Positions 1 through 7,616 of a stretch of DNA of 64,000 bases are shown here, one piece after another. Within the stretch, counting starts at the first letter, position 1, and every line of letters begins with the position of its first letter. The DNA comes from Hymenobacter psoromatis (GTDB lineage Bacteria > Bacteroidota > Bacteroidia > Cytophagales > Hymenobacteraceae). The stretch is taken from the NCBI RefSeq assembly GCF_020012125.1, contig NZ_JAIFAG010000001.1, positions 1 through 64,000 of the forward strand, read 5' to 3'. The notes beneath the pieces were generated by a model, which was given only the letters and a program-made list of their open reading frames with translations, ran no database searches and was not told the origin of the DNA. The position numbers and the translations under genes are program-made.

Positions 1-707
1 TTCAAAAAATAACCGGCCCCAAGCTGGCCGCTCTCCCCCCGCCTACCGGCCCGCTCATCGAGTTTATCGGTAACAGCATCACCTGCGGGGCCGCCGCTGA
101 CCCTTCGGAAGTGCCCTGCGGCACCGGCGAGTATCAGGACCAGCACAACGCCTACCAAGCCTACGGCCCCCGCGTGGCCCGCACCCTGCACGCCAACTAT
201 ATACTGAGCAGCGTGAGCGGCATCGGGGCCTACCGCACCTGGAATCGAACCGGCCCAACAATGCCCGAAGTGTACGAGAAGCTCGATTTTCAGGCAACTA
301 ATTCGCAGCTCTGGGATTTTGCCAACTACAAGCCTGCTGTCGTAAGCATTGCCTTGGGCACCAACGACCTGAGTGACGGCGACGGCAAAACGCCCCGGCT
401 GCCCTTCGACAGCGCCGCCTTCGTGAACAGCTACGCGCAGTTCGTGGTGCTGGTAAAGACCAAGTACCCGCAGGCGCGCATCGCGCTGCTAAATAGCCCC
501 ATGCTCAACGGTCAGAAGCGCACGAAGCTGCAAAACTGCCTCACCGCAATAAAAACCAAAACCGATGCCGCCTACCCCAGCGCCCCGCCCGTAGCGCTGT
601 TCTTCTTCGAGCCTATGCAGGCCCACGGCTGCAACGGCCACCCCGACGTAGCCGACCACGCCATTCTGGCCAAAGAAATGGAGCCGTTCCTCCAAAAACT
701 ACTGTAG
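1..707 (+). CDS. SGNH/GDSL-type esterase (acetyl-xylan-esterase-like), 5' end outside window
   Basis: The reading frame is open from base 3 to the stop at 705-707, so the gene starts before the window. The block-I motif GNSITCG (bases about 69-89) holds the predicted nucleophilic Ser. GTND lies in the middle and HPDVADH near the C terminus supplies the predicted Asp/His pair. This order, with GNSITCG, resembles the carbohydrate esterase family that includes CE2-type acetyl-xylan esterases. The family deacetylates plant or microbial polysaccharides, usually outside the cytoplasm. The N-terminal signal and any carbohydrate-binding domain cannot be seen. Family membership is well supported; the substrate is inferred. 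Confidence 0.8.
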   Translation, partial: QKITGPKLAALPPPTGPLIEFIGNSITCGAAADPSEVPCGTGEYQDQHNAYQAYGPRVARTLHANYILSSVSGIGAYRTWNRTGPTMPEVYEKLDFQATNSQLWDFANYKPAVVSIALGTNDLSDGDGKTPRLPFDSAAFVNSYAQFVVLVKTKYPQARIALLNSPMLNGQKRTKLQNCLTAIKTKTDAAYPSAPPVALFFFEPMQAHGCNGHPDVADHAILAKEMEPFLQKLL

Positions 708-721
708 GGCGCGGGGCTTGC

Positions 722-745
722 CCTGCGTTGAACGAAGCCAACGCA
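722..745. terminator. small hairpin after the esterase gene
   Basis: The arms CTGCGTTG and CCAACGCAG can pair about 15 bases after the esterase stop. No long T-run follows, so this is at best a weak terminator. The rest of 746-849 shows nothing recognisable. Confidence 0.3.
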
Positions 746-849
746 GACTGTTGAACACTGGGTGGAGATAAGCCCTACTCCCATCATTTAATACTAGCGC
801 AACTTTTTTTGTACTACCAAATGAACTCCTTGTACCAGTACGCCGGGTT

Positions 850-3573
850 CTAGGACGTTCCAAGGCGCTTTTTGGTAAGTTTGGTGGGGATATGCTTCAT
901 CGGCTCATCGGGCCAGGGGTGGCGGGGGTAGCGGCCCTTCAGGTCCTTGCGCACCTCGAAGTAACCCTTCTCCCAAAAGCTGCGCAAGTCGCGGGTGACC
1001 TGCGCCGGCCGCCCGCCCGGCGACAGCAAATGGAGCAGCAGCGGCACCCTACCCCCCGCCACGGTGGGCGTCTCGGTGAGGCCGAATAATTCCTGCAGCT
1101 TTACAGCTAGCACCGGCGCGGCAGGGTCCTGGTAGTCGAGGGCGATGTGCGAGCCGCTGGGCACTTCGAGGTCGGTAGGAGCCAAGCGGTCGAGCTCCTG
1201 GCGCTGGGCCCAGCCGCCGGGCAGCCGCGCCAGCAGTGGCTCCAGCAGGTCGAGGCGCTGCACCTGGTCGAGGCTCTTGAGGCCGGTCAGGTGCGGCCCC
1301 AGCCAGGTAGGCAAGTCGGCCAGCAAGGCGGCTTCATCGAAAGCCAGCCACTCGGCCGCCGCCTCCCCGAAATACTGCCGCAGAAACTCCAGCCGTTGCT
1401 GCAGCTGACGGGCGGCGGGCGTCCAGTTCAGCTTATCCAGCCCCGCCTCCTGCAAATAGCTGAGTAGCGCCTGGGCCACCAGCTCGGCATTAGGCTGGCC
1501 GATAACTTTTTCTTCGAGCAGCAGCGCGCTCAGGCGGCGCACGCGGCGGCCCGTCACGCGCTGGGTGGCGGGGTCGAAGCGCACTTCCTCGGTAGTAATT
1601 ATTTGCTCCGCGAAAGCTGCTTCCAACTCCTCGCGGTCGAGAGGCGCGGCCAGGGCGGCGCGGGGCGCATTGCCCTGGCCCAGCAGGTGCGCCACCGCAA
1701 AAAACTCGGCCTGCGGGTCCACGTCCTCCGTGCGCAGGCTCACGCGCTGGCCGGTCACGAGGCGTAGGCGGTCGGGCGCCTCGCGCTGGGCCAGCCGGTC
1801 GGGGTAGGCCAGCGCGGTCAGCAGGCCCACTGGTGAATTGGTGACGTGGTGAACTGGTGCGCTTTCCTTGGCGCTGCCCAGGCGGCTTTGCAGGTGGCGG
1901 GCCACGTCGCGCACGCGCTGAAGCGTGGCGTGGTGCAGCGCCAGGCCAGCCATCGGCGCCCGGCCGCTGGCCAGCGCTTCGAGCCTCAGGCGCAGGTCGG
2001 GGGGTAGGGGGCGCGGGTCATTGGGCGTGGCCCAGCGCAGCAGGTCGCGTTCGGCCAGCAGGGCGGCCAGCGCGGCGGCCGCCGGGCCGTGGCCCAGCGC
2101 CGCGCCGCGCACCACCAGGTGCCCCAGGCGCGGCGGCAGCCCTAGTTTGGCCAGCTGCCGGCCGTGAGGAGTTGAATTAAAAATTAAAAATGAAGAATTA
2201 AAAATTGGCCCTCCTGCGTCGTTGTAGGCTTGTGTTTCTCCTACCACATCTTTTCCTTCTACCACCTCGGTTGAGCTTCCTGCCTCATTTTTAATTTTTA
2301 ATTTATCATTTTTAATTCCCTCCAAAGCCCCCAGGCGCACCAGCAGCTCCCGCGCCTGGGCCACGGCGGCCACGGGCGGCACATCGAGCCAGCGCAGACT
2401 GGTGGGGTCACTGGCGCCCCACAGGGCCAATTCCAGCACCAGGCCGCTGAGGTCGGCGGTCTGGATTTCGGGCGGGCGATGGGCGGGTAATTGGTGGTGC
2501 TCGGCCTCGGTCCAGAGGCGGTAGCAGGTGCCGGGCGCGAGGCGGCCGGCGCGGCCCCGGCGCTGGTCGGCGGCGGCGCGGGCCACGGGCACGGTTTCGA
2601 GCGAGGTGAAGCCCGTGCGCGGCGCAAAGCGCGGCACCCGCGCAAAGCCGCCATCCACTACCACCCGCACGCCCTCAATGGTGAGGCTGGTTTCGGCAAT
2701 GCTGGTGGCCAGTATCACCTTGCGCCGGCCGGCCGGGGCGGGCTTTAATGCCGCGTCTTGCGCTTCCAACGGCAGCTCGCCGTGCAGCAGGTGCAGGTCG
2801 GTACCGGGGGGTAGGGAACCTTCGAGCTTGCGGGCTACGCGCTGCAAGTCGGCCACGCCGGGCAGGAACACCAGCACGTCGCCGGCGTGCGCCGCCAGCG
2901 CGGCGCGCACCTGGCCGGGTACCGTTTCGGCCAGCCGCTCGCCGGGCTTGTTGGGCAGCGCGGCGGCCCGGCGCGGGTCGAGGTACACGGTGTCAACCGG
3001 AAACAAAAAGCCCGCGCTACTCACCACCGGCGCGGGCAGCCACTGCCCCAGCCGCTGCGCCTCCAGCGTGGCCGACATCAGCACAATGCGCAGCTCGGGC
3101 CGCAGTACGGCCTGCGCATCCAGGGCCAGCGCCAGGCCCAGGTCGGCGTTCAGGCTGCGCTCGTGAAACTCATCAAATACCACACAGGCTACGTCTTCCA
3201 GGGCCGGGTCGTCTTGCAGCATTCGCGTTAATATGCCTTCGGTAATAACCTCAATGCGAGTAGCTGACGATACCTTGCTGTCGAGGCGCACGCGGTAGCC
3301 CACGGTGCGGCCCACGGGCTCGCCCAGCAGTTGGGCCAGGCGGGCGGCGGCGGCGCGGGCGGCCAGCTGGCGCGGCTCCAGCACCAGAATTTTCTGGTTG
3401 GCCGGGCGCCAGGCGGCGGCTAGCAGCGCCAGCGGCACCACGGTGGTTTTGCCCGCGCCGGGCGGCGCTTCCAGCACGGCGCGCGGGCTGGTTTCGAGGG
3501 CCGCCAGCAGCTCGGGCAGCGCCGCTACAACGGGTAAATCAGGAAAGGGGGGTAGGCGGAAGGCAGCGGACAC
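850..3573 (-). CDS. hrpB: ATP-dependent helicase HrpB with an in-frame repeat insertion
   Basis: A 907-residue DExH-box helicase. Walker A GAGKTT lies at residues 39-44, DEFH at 134-137, SAT at 167-169 and QRRGRAGR at 337-344. They are followed by the HA2-type helical region and the C-terminal HrpB domain. HrpB proteins are putative RNA helicases of poorly known role. The start is GTG at 3573, just before the N-terminal helicase segment. The upstream DUF2071 gene ends 10 bases before it on the same strand, suggesting co-transcription. Residues about 421-468 have no counterpart in the usual family layout. They are encoded by an AT-rich inverted repeat (2174-2318) that interrupts the segment between RLGALEG and TPHGRQLA without breaking the frame. 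Confidence 0.93.
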   Translation of the reverse strand: MSAAFRLPPFPDLPVVAALPELLAALETSPRAVLEAPPGAGKTTVVPLALLAAAWRPANQKILVLEPRQLAARAAAARLAQLLGEPVGRTVGYRVRLDSKVSSATRIEVITEGILTRMLQDDPALEDVACVVFDEFHERSLNADLGLALALDAQAVLRPELRIVLMSATLEAQRLGQWLPAPVVSSAGFLFPVDTVYLDPRRAAALPNKPGERLAETVPGQVRAALAAHAGDVLVFLPGVADLQRVARKLEGSLPPGTDLHLLHGELPLEAQDAALKPAPAGRRKVILATSIAETSLTIEGVRVVVDGGFARVPRFAPRTGFTSLETVPVARAAADQRRGRAGRLAPGTCYRLWTEAEHHQLPAHRPPEIQTADLSGLVLELALWGASDPTSLRWLDVPPVAAVAQARELLVRLGALEGIKNDKLKIKNEAGSSTEVVEGKDVVGETQAYNDAGGPIFNSSFLIFNSTPHGRQLAKLGLPPRLGHLVVRGAALGHGPAAAALAALLAERDLLRWATPNDPRPLPPDLRLRLEALASGRAPMAGLALHHATLQRVRDVARHLQSRLGSAKESAPVHHVTNSPVGLLTALAYPDRLAQREAPDRLRLVTGQRVSLRTEDVDPQAEFFAVAHLLGQGNAPRAALAAPLDREELEAAFAEQIITTEEVRFDPATQRVTGRRVRRLSALLLEEKVIGQPNAELVAQALLSYLQEAGLDKLNWTPAARQLQQRLEFLRQYFGEAAAEWLAFDEAALLADLPTWLGPHLTGLKSLDQVQRLDLLEPLLARLPGGWAQRQELDRLAPTDLEVPSGSHIALDYQDPAAPVLAVKLQELFGLTETPTVAGGRVPLLLHLLSPGGRPAQVTRDLRSFWEKGYFEVRKDLKGRYPRHPWPDEPMKHIPTKLTKKRLGTS
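2174..2318. repeat. AT-rich palindromic element inserted in frame in hrpB
   Basis: The left arm (2174-2208) is built of [22 protein letters not shown] units. The right arm (2285-2318) is its approximate reverse complement. About 75 bases of ordinary composition lie between them. The AT-rich arms contrast sharply with the surrounding GC-rich helicase gene. On the coding strand the arms read as KNDKLKIKNE and IFNSSFLIFNS. The placement between two conserved segments of HrpB, with the frame intact, points to insertion of a small repeat into an existing gene. Confidence 0.75.
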
Positions 3574-3582
3574 CCGCCAAAA

Positions 3583-4344
3583 TTACACCCGCCGCAAGCG
3601 CCACAGGTCCACGCTCACGTGGCCGCCCGCATGCAGCAGGGGCGCGCCGAGGGGGGTAGGCAGGCCGTGGCCCTCCACCAGGTCCGAGTTATAATTCAAC
3701 AGCTCCACCTCATGCAAAGGCCAGGAGGTGTGCGCAATGCGGCCCCGGTACAGCTTGTCGCCGCGCCCCGGCCCCATGCCGCCGGCCGCGTAGAGGCAAT
3801 AGCGCTCGGTGAGGAAAAAAACCAGCGAGCCCGGCTCGGCGGGGGGTAGGACTGCCCCCACGCGCCAGGTGGCGGCAAAGTGGCCCTCGGGCGCGCCGTT
3901 GTGCACGCGGTGGCCAATGTAGTGTAGCTCATCGGCGGCGGGCCGCTCCAGCTTGAGCTGCGCCCGAAAATAGGGCAGGTGAAAAAACGTGCGCGCCGCC
4001 CACACCGCCAGCGGGTTGCTGGCATCGAGCGAGAAGAACCACACGCCCGGCACACCATCGAGGTGCACGTAGGTGCGCACGTTCAGCTCCAAAAACTCGC
4101 GCACGCCGGGCACGGGCGGCGTCACGCGGCTGTGCACGTCCCACATCCGAAAGGGCACCACCGCCAGCCACGCCATGCCCTCGTGCACGTCCACCGTCAG
4201 GCGGGGGGGTAGGAGGGCCTGAATCAGCTCGGCCGGCACCGGCCAATGCATAAAAAGCAGGTCGCCCCATTCCTGGTGCATCAGCGGCCGGCCGGCGGGA
4301 CGCTCGCGCATGGCCAGGCGGTCGGCAAGGGTAGGGGAGGGCAT
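3583..4344 (-). CDS. DUF2071 (YqjF-like) family protein
   Basis: A 253-residue protein with the pattern of DUF2071/YqjF proteins: an N-terminal HQEWGDLLFMHWPVP segment, then LLPPRLTVD, then a central NVRTYVHLDGVPGVWFFSLD-type region. The function of the family is not known to me. No signal peptide or membrane segment is evident, so it is probably cytoplasmic. It sits 10 bases upstream of hrpB in the same direction and probably shares its transcript. A palindromic repeat separates it from the rhodanese gene upstream. The ATG start at 4344 directly precedes the family-typical N terminus. Confidence 0.8.
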   Translation of the reverse strand: MPSPTLADRLAMRERPAGRPLMHQEWGDLLFMHWPVPAELIQALLPPRLTVDVHEGMAWLAVVPFRMWDVHSRVTPPVPGVREFLELNVRTYVHLDGVPGVWFFSLDASNPLAVWAARTFFHLPYFRAQLKLERPAADELHYIGHRVHNGAPEGHFAATWRVGAVLPPAEPGSLVFFLTERYCLYAAGGMGPGRGDKLYRGRIAHTSWPLHEVELLNYNSDLVEGHGLPTPLGAPLLHAGGHVSVDLWRLRRV

Positions 4345-4369
4345 GGAAAAGAAGTTAGAGAAGTAAGTA

Positions 4370-4469
4370 GAACGTCATGCTGAGCCTGTCGAAGCATCTC
4401 TGCCGCACCGTTGGGTTACTAACCCTGATGGCGCGAGCGAGATGCTTCGACAGGCTCAGCATGACGTTC
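4370..4469. repeat. palindromic repeat, family 1 copy a
   Basis: Perfect 31-base arms at 4370-4400 and 4439-4469 begin GAACGTCATGCTGAGCC and end at GAAGCATCTC. A 38-base loop contains a nested GGGTT/AACCC stem. It lies between two same-strand genes. Copy b at 52435-52544 shares the ends GAACGTCATGCTGA and GAAGCATCTCT but differs between them. Confidence 0.85.
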
Positions 4470-4486
4470 TTTTACGAGAGCTAATA

Positions 4487-4810
4487 CTAATAAATCGGCA
4501 CCCCCGAATCCACTTCCTGGCTCCAGGCATCAATGCCACCCCTCAAGTTAAGCAGATTTTCGCGGCCCAGGCGGTGCTGCAAGTAGCCCAGCGCCTGCGC
4601 CGAGCGCACGCCGTGGTGGCAAATGAGCACCACCGGCCCTTCGGCGCGGATTTCGGCGGCCCGGCGCGGCACCTCGCCCAGCGGCACGAGCACGCTGCCC
4701 GCAATGCGGCAGTAGTCAAACTCCATTTCTTCGCGCACGTCGATGAGCTGGATGTCTTCGCCGGCCGTGAGGCGGGCGTGCAGGGCGGCGGGGGTAATGT
4801 CGGGCAGCAT
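4487..4810 (-). CDS. single-domain rhodanese
   Basis: A 107-residue protein comprising one rhodanese domain. LIDVREEMEFDYCRI at 22-36 is the usual entry to the fold. CHHGVRS at 64-70 is the active-site loop with the predicted persulfide-forming Cys64. Single-domain rhodaneses carry sulfane sulfur for various acceptors; nothing here identifies the partner. No signal peptide is seen, so it is probably cytoplasmic. It is transcribed divergently from pnuC, with a 53-base gap between the starts. Confidence 0.9.
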   Translation of the reverse strand: MLPDITPAALHARLTAGEDIQLIDVREEMEFDYCRIAGSVLVPLGEVPRRAAEIRAEGPVVLICHHGVRSAQALGYLQHRLGRENLLNLRGGIDAWSQEVDSGVPIY

Positions 4811-4863
4811 GGGGTAAAAGTACCGCGCCCGGCTACCTTGCGCGGCTTTTCTGCCCGTGCCCT

Positions 4864-5493
4864 ATGCTGCTGTTTGCCTTCGCCAACCTGCCCGCCGACA
4901 CCCTGGCCGCCGTGCGCGCCACCACCGGCCTGGAGTGGGCGGCCGTGCTCACGGGCTTCATCTGCGTGTGGCTGGCGGCCCGCGAGTCGCTCTGGAACTT
5001 CCCGATTGCTATCGTCAGCTGCCTGCTCTACGTGCTGATTTACTACCGGCAGGGCCTGTATTCCGACAGCGGCTTGCAGGGTATCTTCATCGCCCTCAGC
5101 GCCTATGGCTGGTACGAGTGGCGCTACGGCGGCCGGGGCCAGACGCCCCTGCCCGTGACCCACGCACCCCCCGCCGAGTGGGCGCTGGCCGCCGCCTTCG
5201 TGCTGGCCTACACCCTGGGCGCGGGCTACTACCTGGCCCACCACACCGACTCCACGTTTCCGCACTGGGACAGCTTCACCACCGGCACCAGCATTGCCGC
5301 GCAGTTTCTGCTCATGCGCAAGCGCCTCGAAAACTGGTGGCTCTGGCTGCTGGTAGATATTATTTACGTACCCATTCTGTGGGCCAAGCACCTGTATCCT
5401 ACCAGCTTATTATACGCGCTGTACCTGGGCCTGGCCGCCTACGGCTACTGGGAGTGGCGACGCGATATGCGCGGTAAAGCGGCGATGGTCTAG
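4864..5493 (+). CDS. pnuC: nicotinamide riboside (or related vitamin) transporter PnuC
   Basis: A 209-residue integral membrane protein with about seven predicted helices. It has the PnuC signatures WNFPIAIVSCLLYV, YSDSGLQGIFIALSAYGWYEW and, late in the protein, LYALYLGLAAYGYWEW. PnuC proteins facilitate diffusion of nicotinamide riboside; some relatives take thiamin or riboflavin. The next gene overlaps or abuts it and encodes a NadR-like kinase, which supports nicotinamide riboside as substrate because phosphorylation traps it in the cell. A weak TACCTTGC box lies at about 4832. Confidence 0.9.
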   Translation: MLLFAFANLPADTLAAVRATTGLEWAAVLTGFICVWLAARESLWNFPIAIVSCLLYVLIYYRQGLYSDSGLQGIFIALSAYGWYEWRYGGRGQTPLPVTHAPPAEWALAAAFVLAYTLGAGYYLAHHTDSTFPHWDSFTTGTSIAAQFLLMRKRLENWWLWLLVDIIYVPILWAKHLYPTSLLYALYLGLAAYGYWEWRRDMRGKAAMV

Positions 5494-5504
5494 TGATTTT
5501 TGGT

Positions 5505-6026
5505 ATGCAGCGCATTTCCCTCACCGGCCCCGAATCGGCGGGCAAAAGCACGCTAGCGGCGCAGTTGGCAGCGCACTACGGCACTGTGTTCGTGCCCGAG
5601 TTTGCCCGGCATTATTTGGCGAAAAACGGCCCTGCCTACGCCCTACCCGACCTCGAAGCCATTGCCCACAGCCAGCTCGCGGCCGAGGACGCGGCGGCCG
5701 CCCAAGCTACCCGCCTGCTCTTCTGCGATACCGATTTGCTGGTCATCAAAATATGGGCAGAAAATGCGTTCGGCACGTGCCCGGCCTGGGTTTTGGCCGG
5801 GTTAGCGAAGCCGCGCTACGCCCTTACCCTGCTGCTGGCCCCCGACCTGCCCTGGGAGCCCGACCCCCTGCGCGAGCACCCCGACCCGGCACAGCGCTGG
5901 CATTTTTATACGTTGTATAAATCTGAATTACAGAGATTAAGCTGGCATTTTGTAGAAATAAAAGGCCCAGCTAAGCAACGCCTGGCGCAAGCCGTGGCGG
6001 CCGTGGATGTCCTCGCCTCCGTTTAA
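5505..6026 (+). CDS. NadR-like ribosylnicotinamide kinase / ATPase
   Basis: A P-loop protein of about 173 residues. GPESAGKST (residues 8-16) is the Walker A motif of NadR-type kinases, and FVPEFARHYL follows as in the NadR C-terminal domain. LLFCDTDLL is the predicted Walker B region. It lacks the nucleotidyltransferase and DNA-binding domains of full NadR. ATG at 5505 is preferred because it directly precedes the P-loop strand. A GTG at 5493 would overlap the pnuC stop by one base. Pairing with pnuC fits salvage of nicotinamide riboside to NMN. The substrate is inferred from context. Confidence 0.85.
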   Translation: MQRISLTGPESAGKSTLAAQLAAHYGTVFVPEFARHYLAKNGPAYALPDLEAIAHSQLAAEDAAAAQATRLLFCDTDLLVIKIWAENAFGTCPAWVLAGLAKPRYALTLLLAPDLPWEPDPLREHPDPAQRWHFYTLYKSELQRLSWHFVEIKGPAKQRLAQAVAAVDVLASV

Positions 6027-6066
6027 TAACCAACGGCTGCTAACTGATAATTGCTAACTGTAAAAC

Positions 6067-6945
6067 ATGCCTACTCTGACCTCTGCCACCGCCCGCGTCG
6101 AAATTGCCCCGCACGGCGCGGAGCTGACCAGCTTCACCAGCCTCGCCACCGGGCTGGAATACATCTGGCAGGCCGACCCAACGCAGTGGGGCCGTCACGC
6201 GCCACTGCTGTTTCCCATCGTGGGCAAGCTGCCCGATGACACGTATCTGCTTGATGGCAAAGCGTATAAGATGCCGCAGCACGGCTTTGCCCGCGACCAG
6301 GAGTTTCAGCTCATCTTGCAGGATGCGCACAGCCTCACGTTTCAGCTCATGGCCAGCGCGGCCAGCAAAGCGGCCTACCCCTTCGAATTTGAGCTGCGGG
6401 TGCGCTACGAGCTGCGCGGCAGTGTGCTCACCGTGGGCTGGCACGTGCGCAACCCGGCCGCCGCGCCGCGGGCGCTGCTGTTCAGCATCGGCTCGCACCC
6501 GGCATTTCGGTGCCCGCCGGGACCAAAGGAGCGGTTCGCGGACTACGCCTTTCATTTTGACCACCCCGTGAGCTTAGATAGGCAGCTGCTGCGCGGCGGC
6601 CTGCGCACCGGCGAAACGGCATCCGTGCCCGCGCCGAACGCGGCCCTACCCCTCACCTATGAGCTTTTTGCCGACGACGCGCTGGTATTCAGTCATTTCG
6701 ACTTCACGCGCCTGACGTTGCAAAAAGCCGATAAAACCGGCCCCTTCGTGCGGATGAAGTTCAATGGCTTTCCCTACCTCGGCCTCTGGACCAAAGGCCC
6801 CGGCGCGCAGTTTGTGTGCATTGAGCCCTGGCAGGGTGTGGCCAGCCCCGCCGGCCCGCCGCAGGAGCTACGCGACAAAGAAGGCATTCTGACGCTGGAG
6901 CCCAGCCAGGAATTCGAGGCCAGCTACTCGATTGAGATAGGGTAG
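6067..6945 (+). CDS. aldose 1-epimerase family protein (LacX/YeaD-like)
   Basis: A 292-residue protein with the galactose-mutarotase-like beta-sandwich pattern. It starts with AEIAPHGAEL-type strands, has GRHAPLLFPIVGKL (the family substrate-loop arginine region) and QHGFARD, and ends with CIEPWQG. Such proteins interconvert alpha and beta anomers of hexoses or hexose phosphates; the sugar cannot be assigned. There is no signal peptide. It follows the kinase gene by 40 bases on the same strand but has no clear functional tie to it. Confidence 0.87.
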   Translation: MPTLTSATARVEIAPHGAELTSFTSLATGLEYIWQADPTQWGRHAPLLFPIVGKLPDDTYLLDGKAYKMPQHGFARDQEFQLILQDAHSLTFQLMASAASKAAYPFEFELRVRYELRGSVLTVGWHVRNPAAAPRALLFSIGSHPAFRCPPGPKERFADYAFHFDHPVSLDRQLLRGGLRTGETASVPAPNAALPLTYELFADDALVFSHFDFTRLTLQKADKTGPFVRMKFNGFPYLGLWTKGPGAQFVCIEPWQGVASPAGPPQELRDKEGILTLEPSQEFEASYSIEIG

Positions 6946-6949
6946 AAGC

Positions 6950-6990
6950 CGTCTGTCCTTATTTGATGCGCCACATGCTCGCAAGGACAA
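6950..6990. repeat. degenerate copy of palindromic repeat family 2
   Basis: CTGTCCTT at the left and CTCGCAAGGACAAA at the right can pair across a short AT-rich centre. The right arm matches the right end of the larger copy at 53693-53802. It lies between convergent genes and may act as a terminator. Confidence 0.4.
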
Positions 6991-7001
6991 ATAATTTAAC
7001 T

Positions 7002-7232
7002 TCACGCCTCCACCGGGCGGCGGGGGCGGTTATAGTCGGGCTCCCAATCGTTGATGGGGCGTGAGATGCCGGGGGGTAGGTCGAGGTCGGGCAGGCCGGG
7101 CTCGTGGGGCTCGCCGCCGCCGTCGTCGTCGCCCGAGGAAGGGGGTGGCGGCGGCAGCGTCCGCCGCTTAGGCACGACCATAAACAGCGTAAACACCGCC
7201 AGCATAACCAGCGCAAACAATAGCTGATGCAT
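7002..7232 (-). CDS. small membrane-anchored protein with Pro/Asp-rich tail
   Basis: A 76-residue protein if translated from the ATG at 7232; an upstream ATG at 7313 in the same frame is less likely. It begins MHQLLFALVMLAVFTLFMVV, one membrane segment or uncleaved signal, followed by PKRR and then a Pro-rich, Asp/Gly-rich tail ending PRRPVEA. The positive residues after the helix suggest a cytoplasmic tail. I do not recognise a family. It is convergent with the epimerase gene. Confidence 0.5.
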   Translation of the reverse strand: MHQLLFALVMLAVFTLFMVVPKRRTLPPPPPSSGDDDGGGEPHEPGLPDLDLPPGISRPINDWEPDYNRPRRPVEA

Positions 7233-7438
7233 AATCCGGTAGAACAGAGCGACTAAGGGGGCGGGAAAATACGATTCTATGGACCGGGCCGGGCTGGTTT
7301 TCTGGCAACGCAAGTGGCCGGCTGGGAGTTGCGTCGGCCCGGCCCGAAAGCTAAGTTAGCGGATGCCGAGGGAAAAGCAAAGTGCGGTGGCCGAGCAAAA
7401 GATGAAAATTAGGAAAAGTGTGGGCGCGCCGCCGCGTG

Positions 7439-7446
7439 TATCTTTG
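7439..7446 (+). promoter_or_regulatory. -7 promoter box for the riboswitch/TonB receptor transcript
   Basis: TATCTTTG matches the Bacteroidota TAnnTTTG box and lies about 10 bases before the riboswitch. No convincing -33 TTTG is present. Confidence 0.6.
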
Positions 7447-7452
7447 CGGCCT

Positions 7453-7540
7453 GTTTAGGGGTGCTGGCTCAGAAATAATTCTGGCCGGCTGAGATTACAC
7501 CCATTGAACCGGAACCGGATAATGCCGGCGTCGGGAAAAA
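7453..7540 (+). promoter_or_regulatory. TPP riboswitch (THI element)
   Basis: The conserved THI-box blocks occur in order: GGGGTGC (from 7458), GGCTGAGA (7487-7494), ACACCC, GAACCGGAACCGGATAATG and CCGGCGTCGGGA. This is the thiamin pyrophosphate aptamer. The receptor start lies about 80 bases further on. No strong terminator is visible in between, so control may be at translation, but that is inference. It predicts repression of the TonB receptor when thiamin is plentiful. Confidence 0.93.
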
Positions 7541-7616
7541 ACAATCCGCGAACGTTTCCGCCCTTGCCGCGACCCCTGCGGCCAGGGTGCGTTCTACTCT
7601 TTAGTTTTTTATTTAG

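Noticed and set aside
4370..4469. Perfect hairpin treated as an ordinary terminator
   Set aside because: There is no T-run next to the stem in either direction, the loop is long, and a related copy exists at 52435-52544, so a dispersed repeat explains it better.
4442..5038. Long plus-strand frame over the rhodanese gene
   Set aside because: It is antisense to a clear rhodanese domain and has no family features; long antisense frames are expected in GC-rich DNA.
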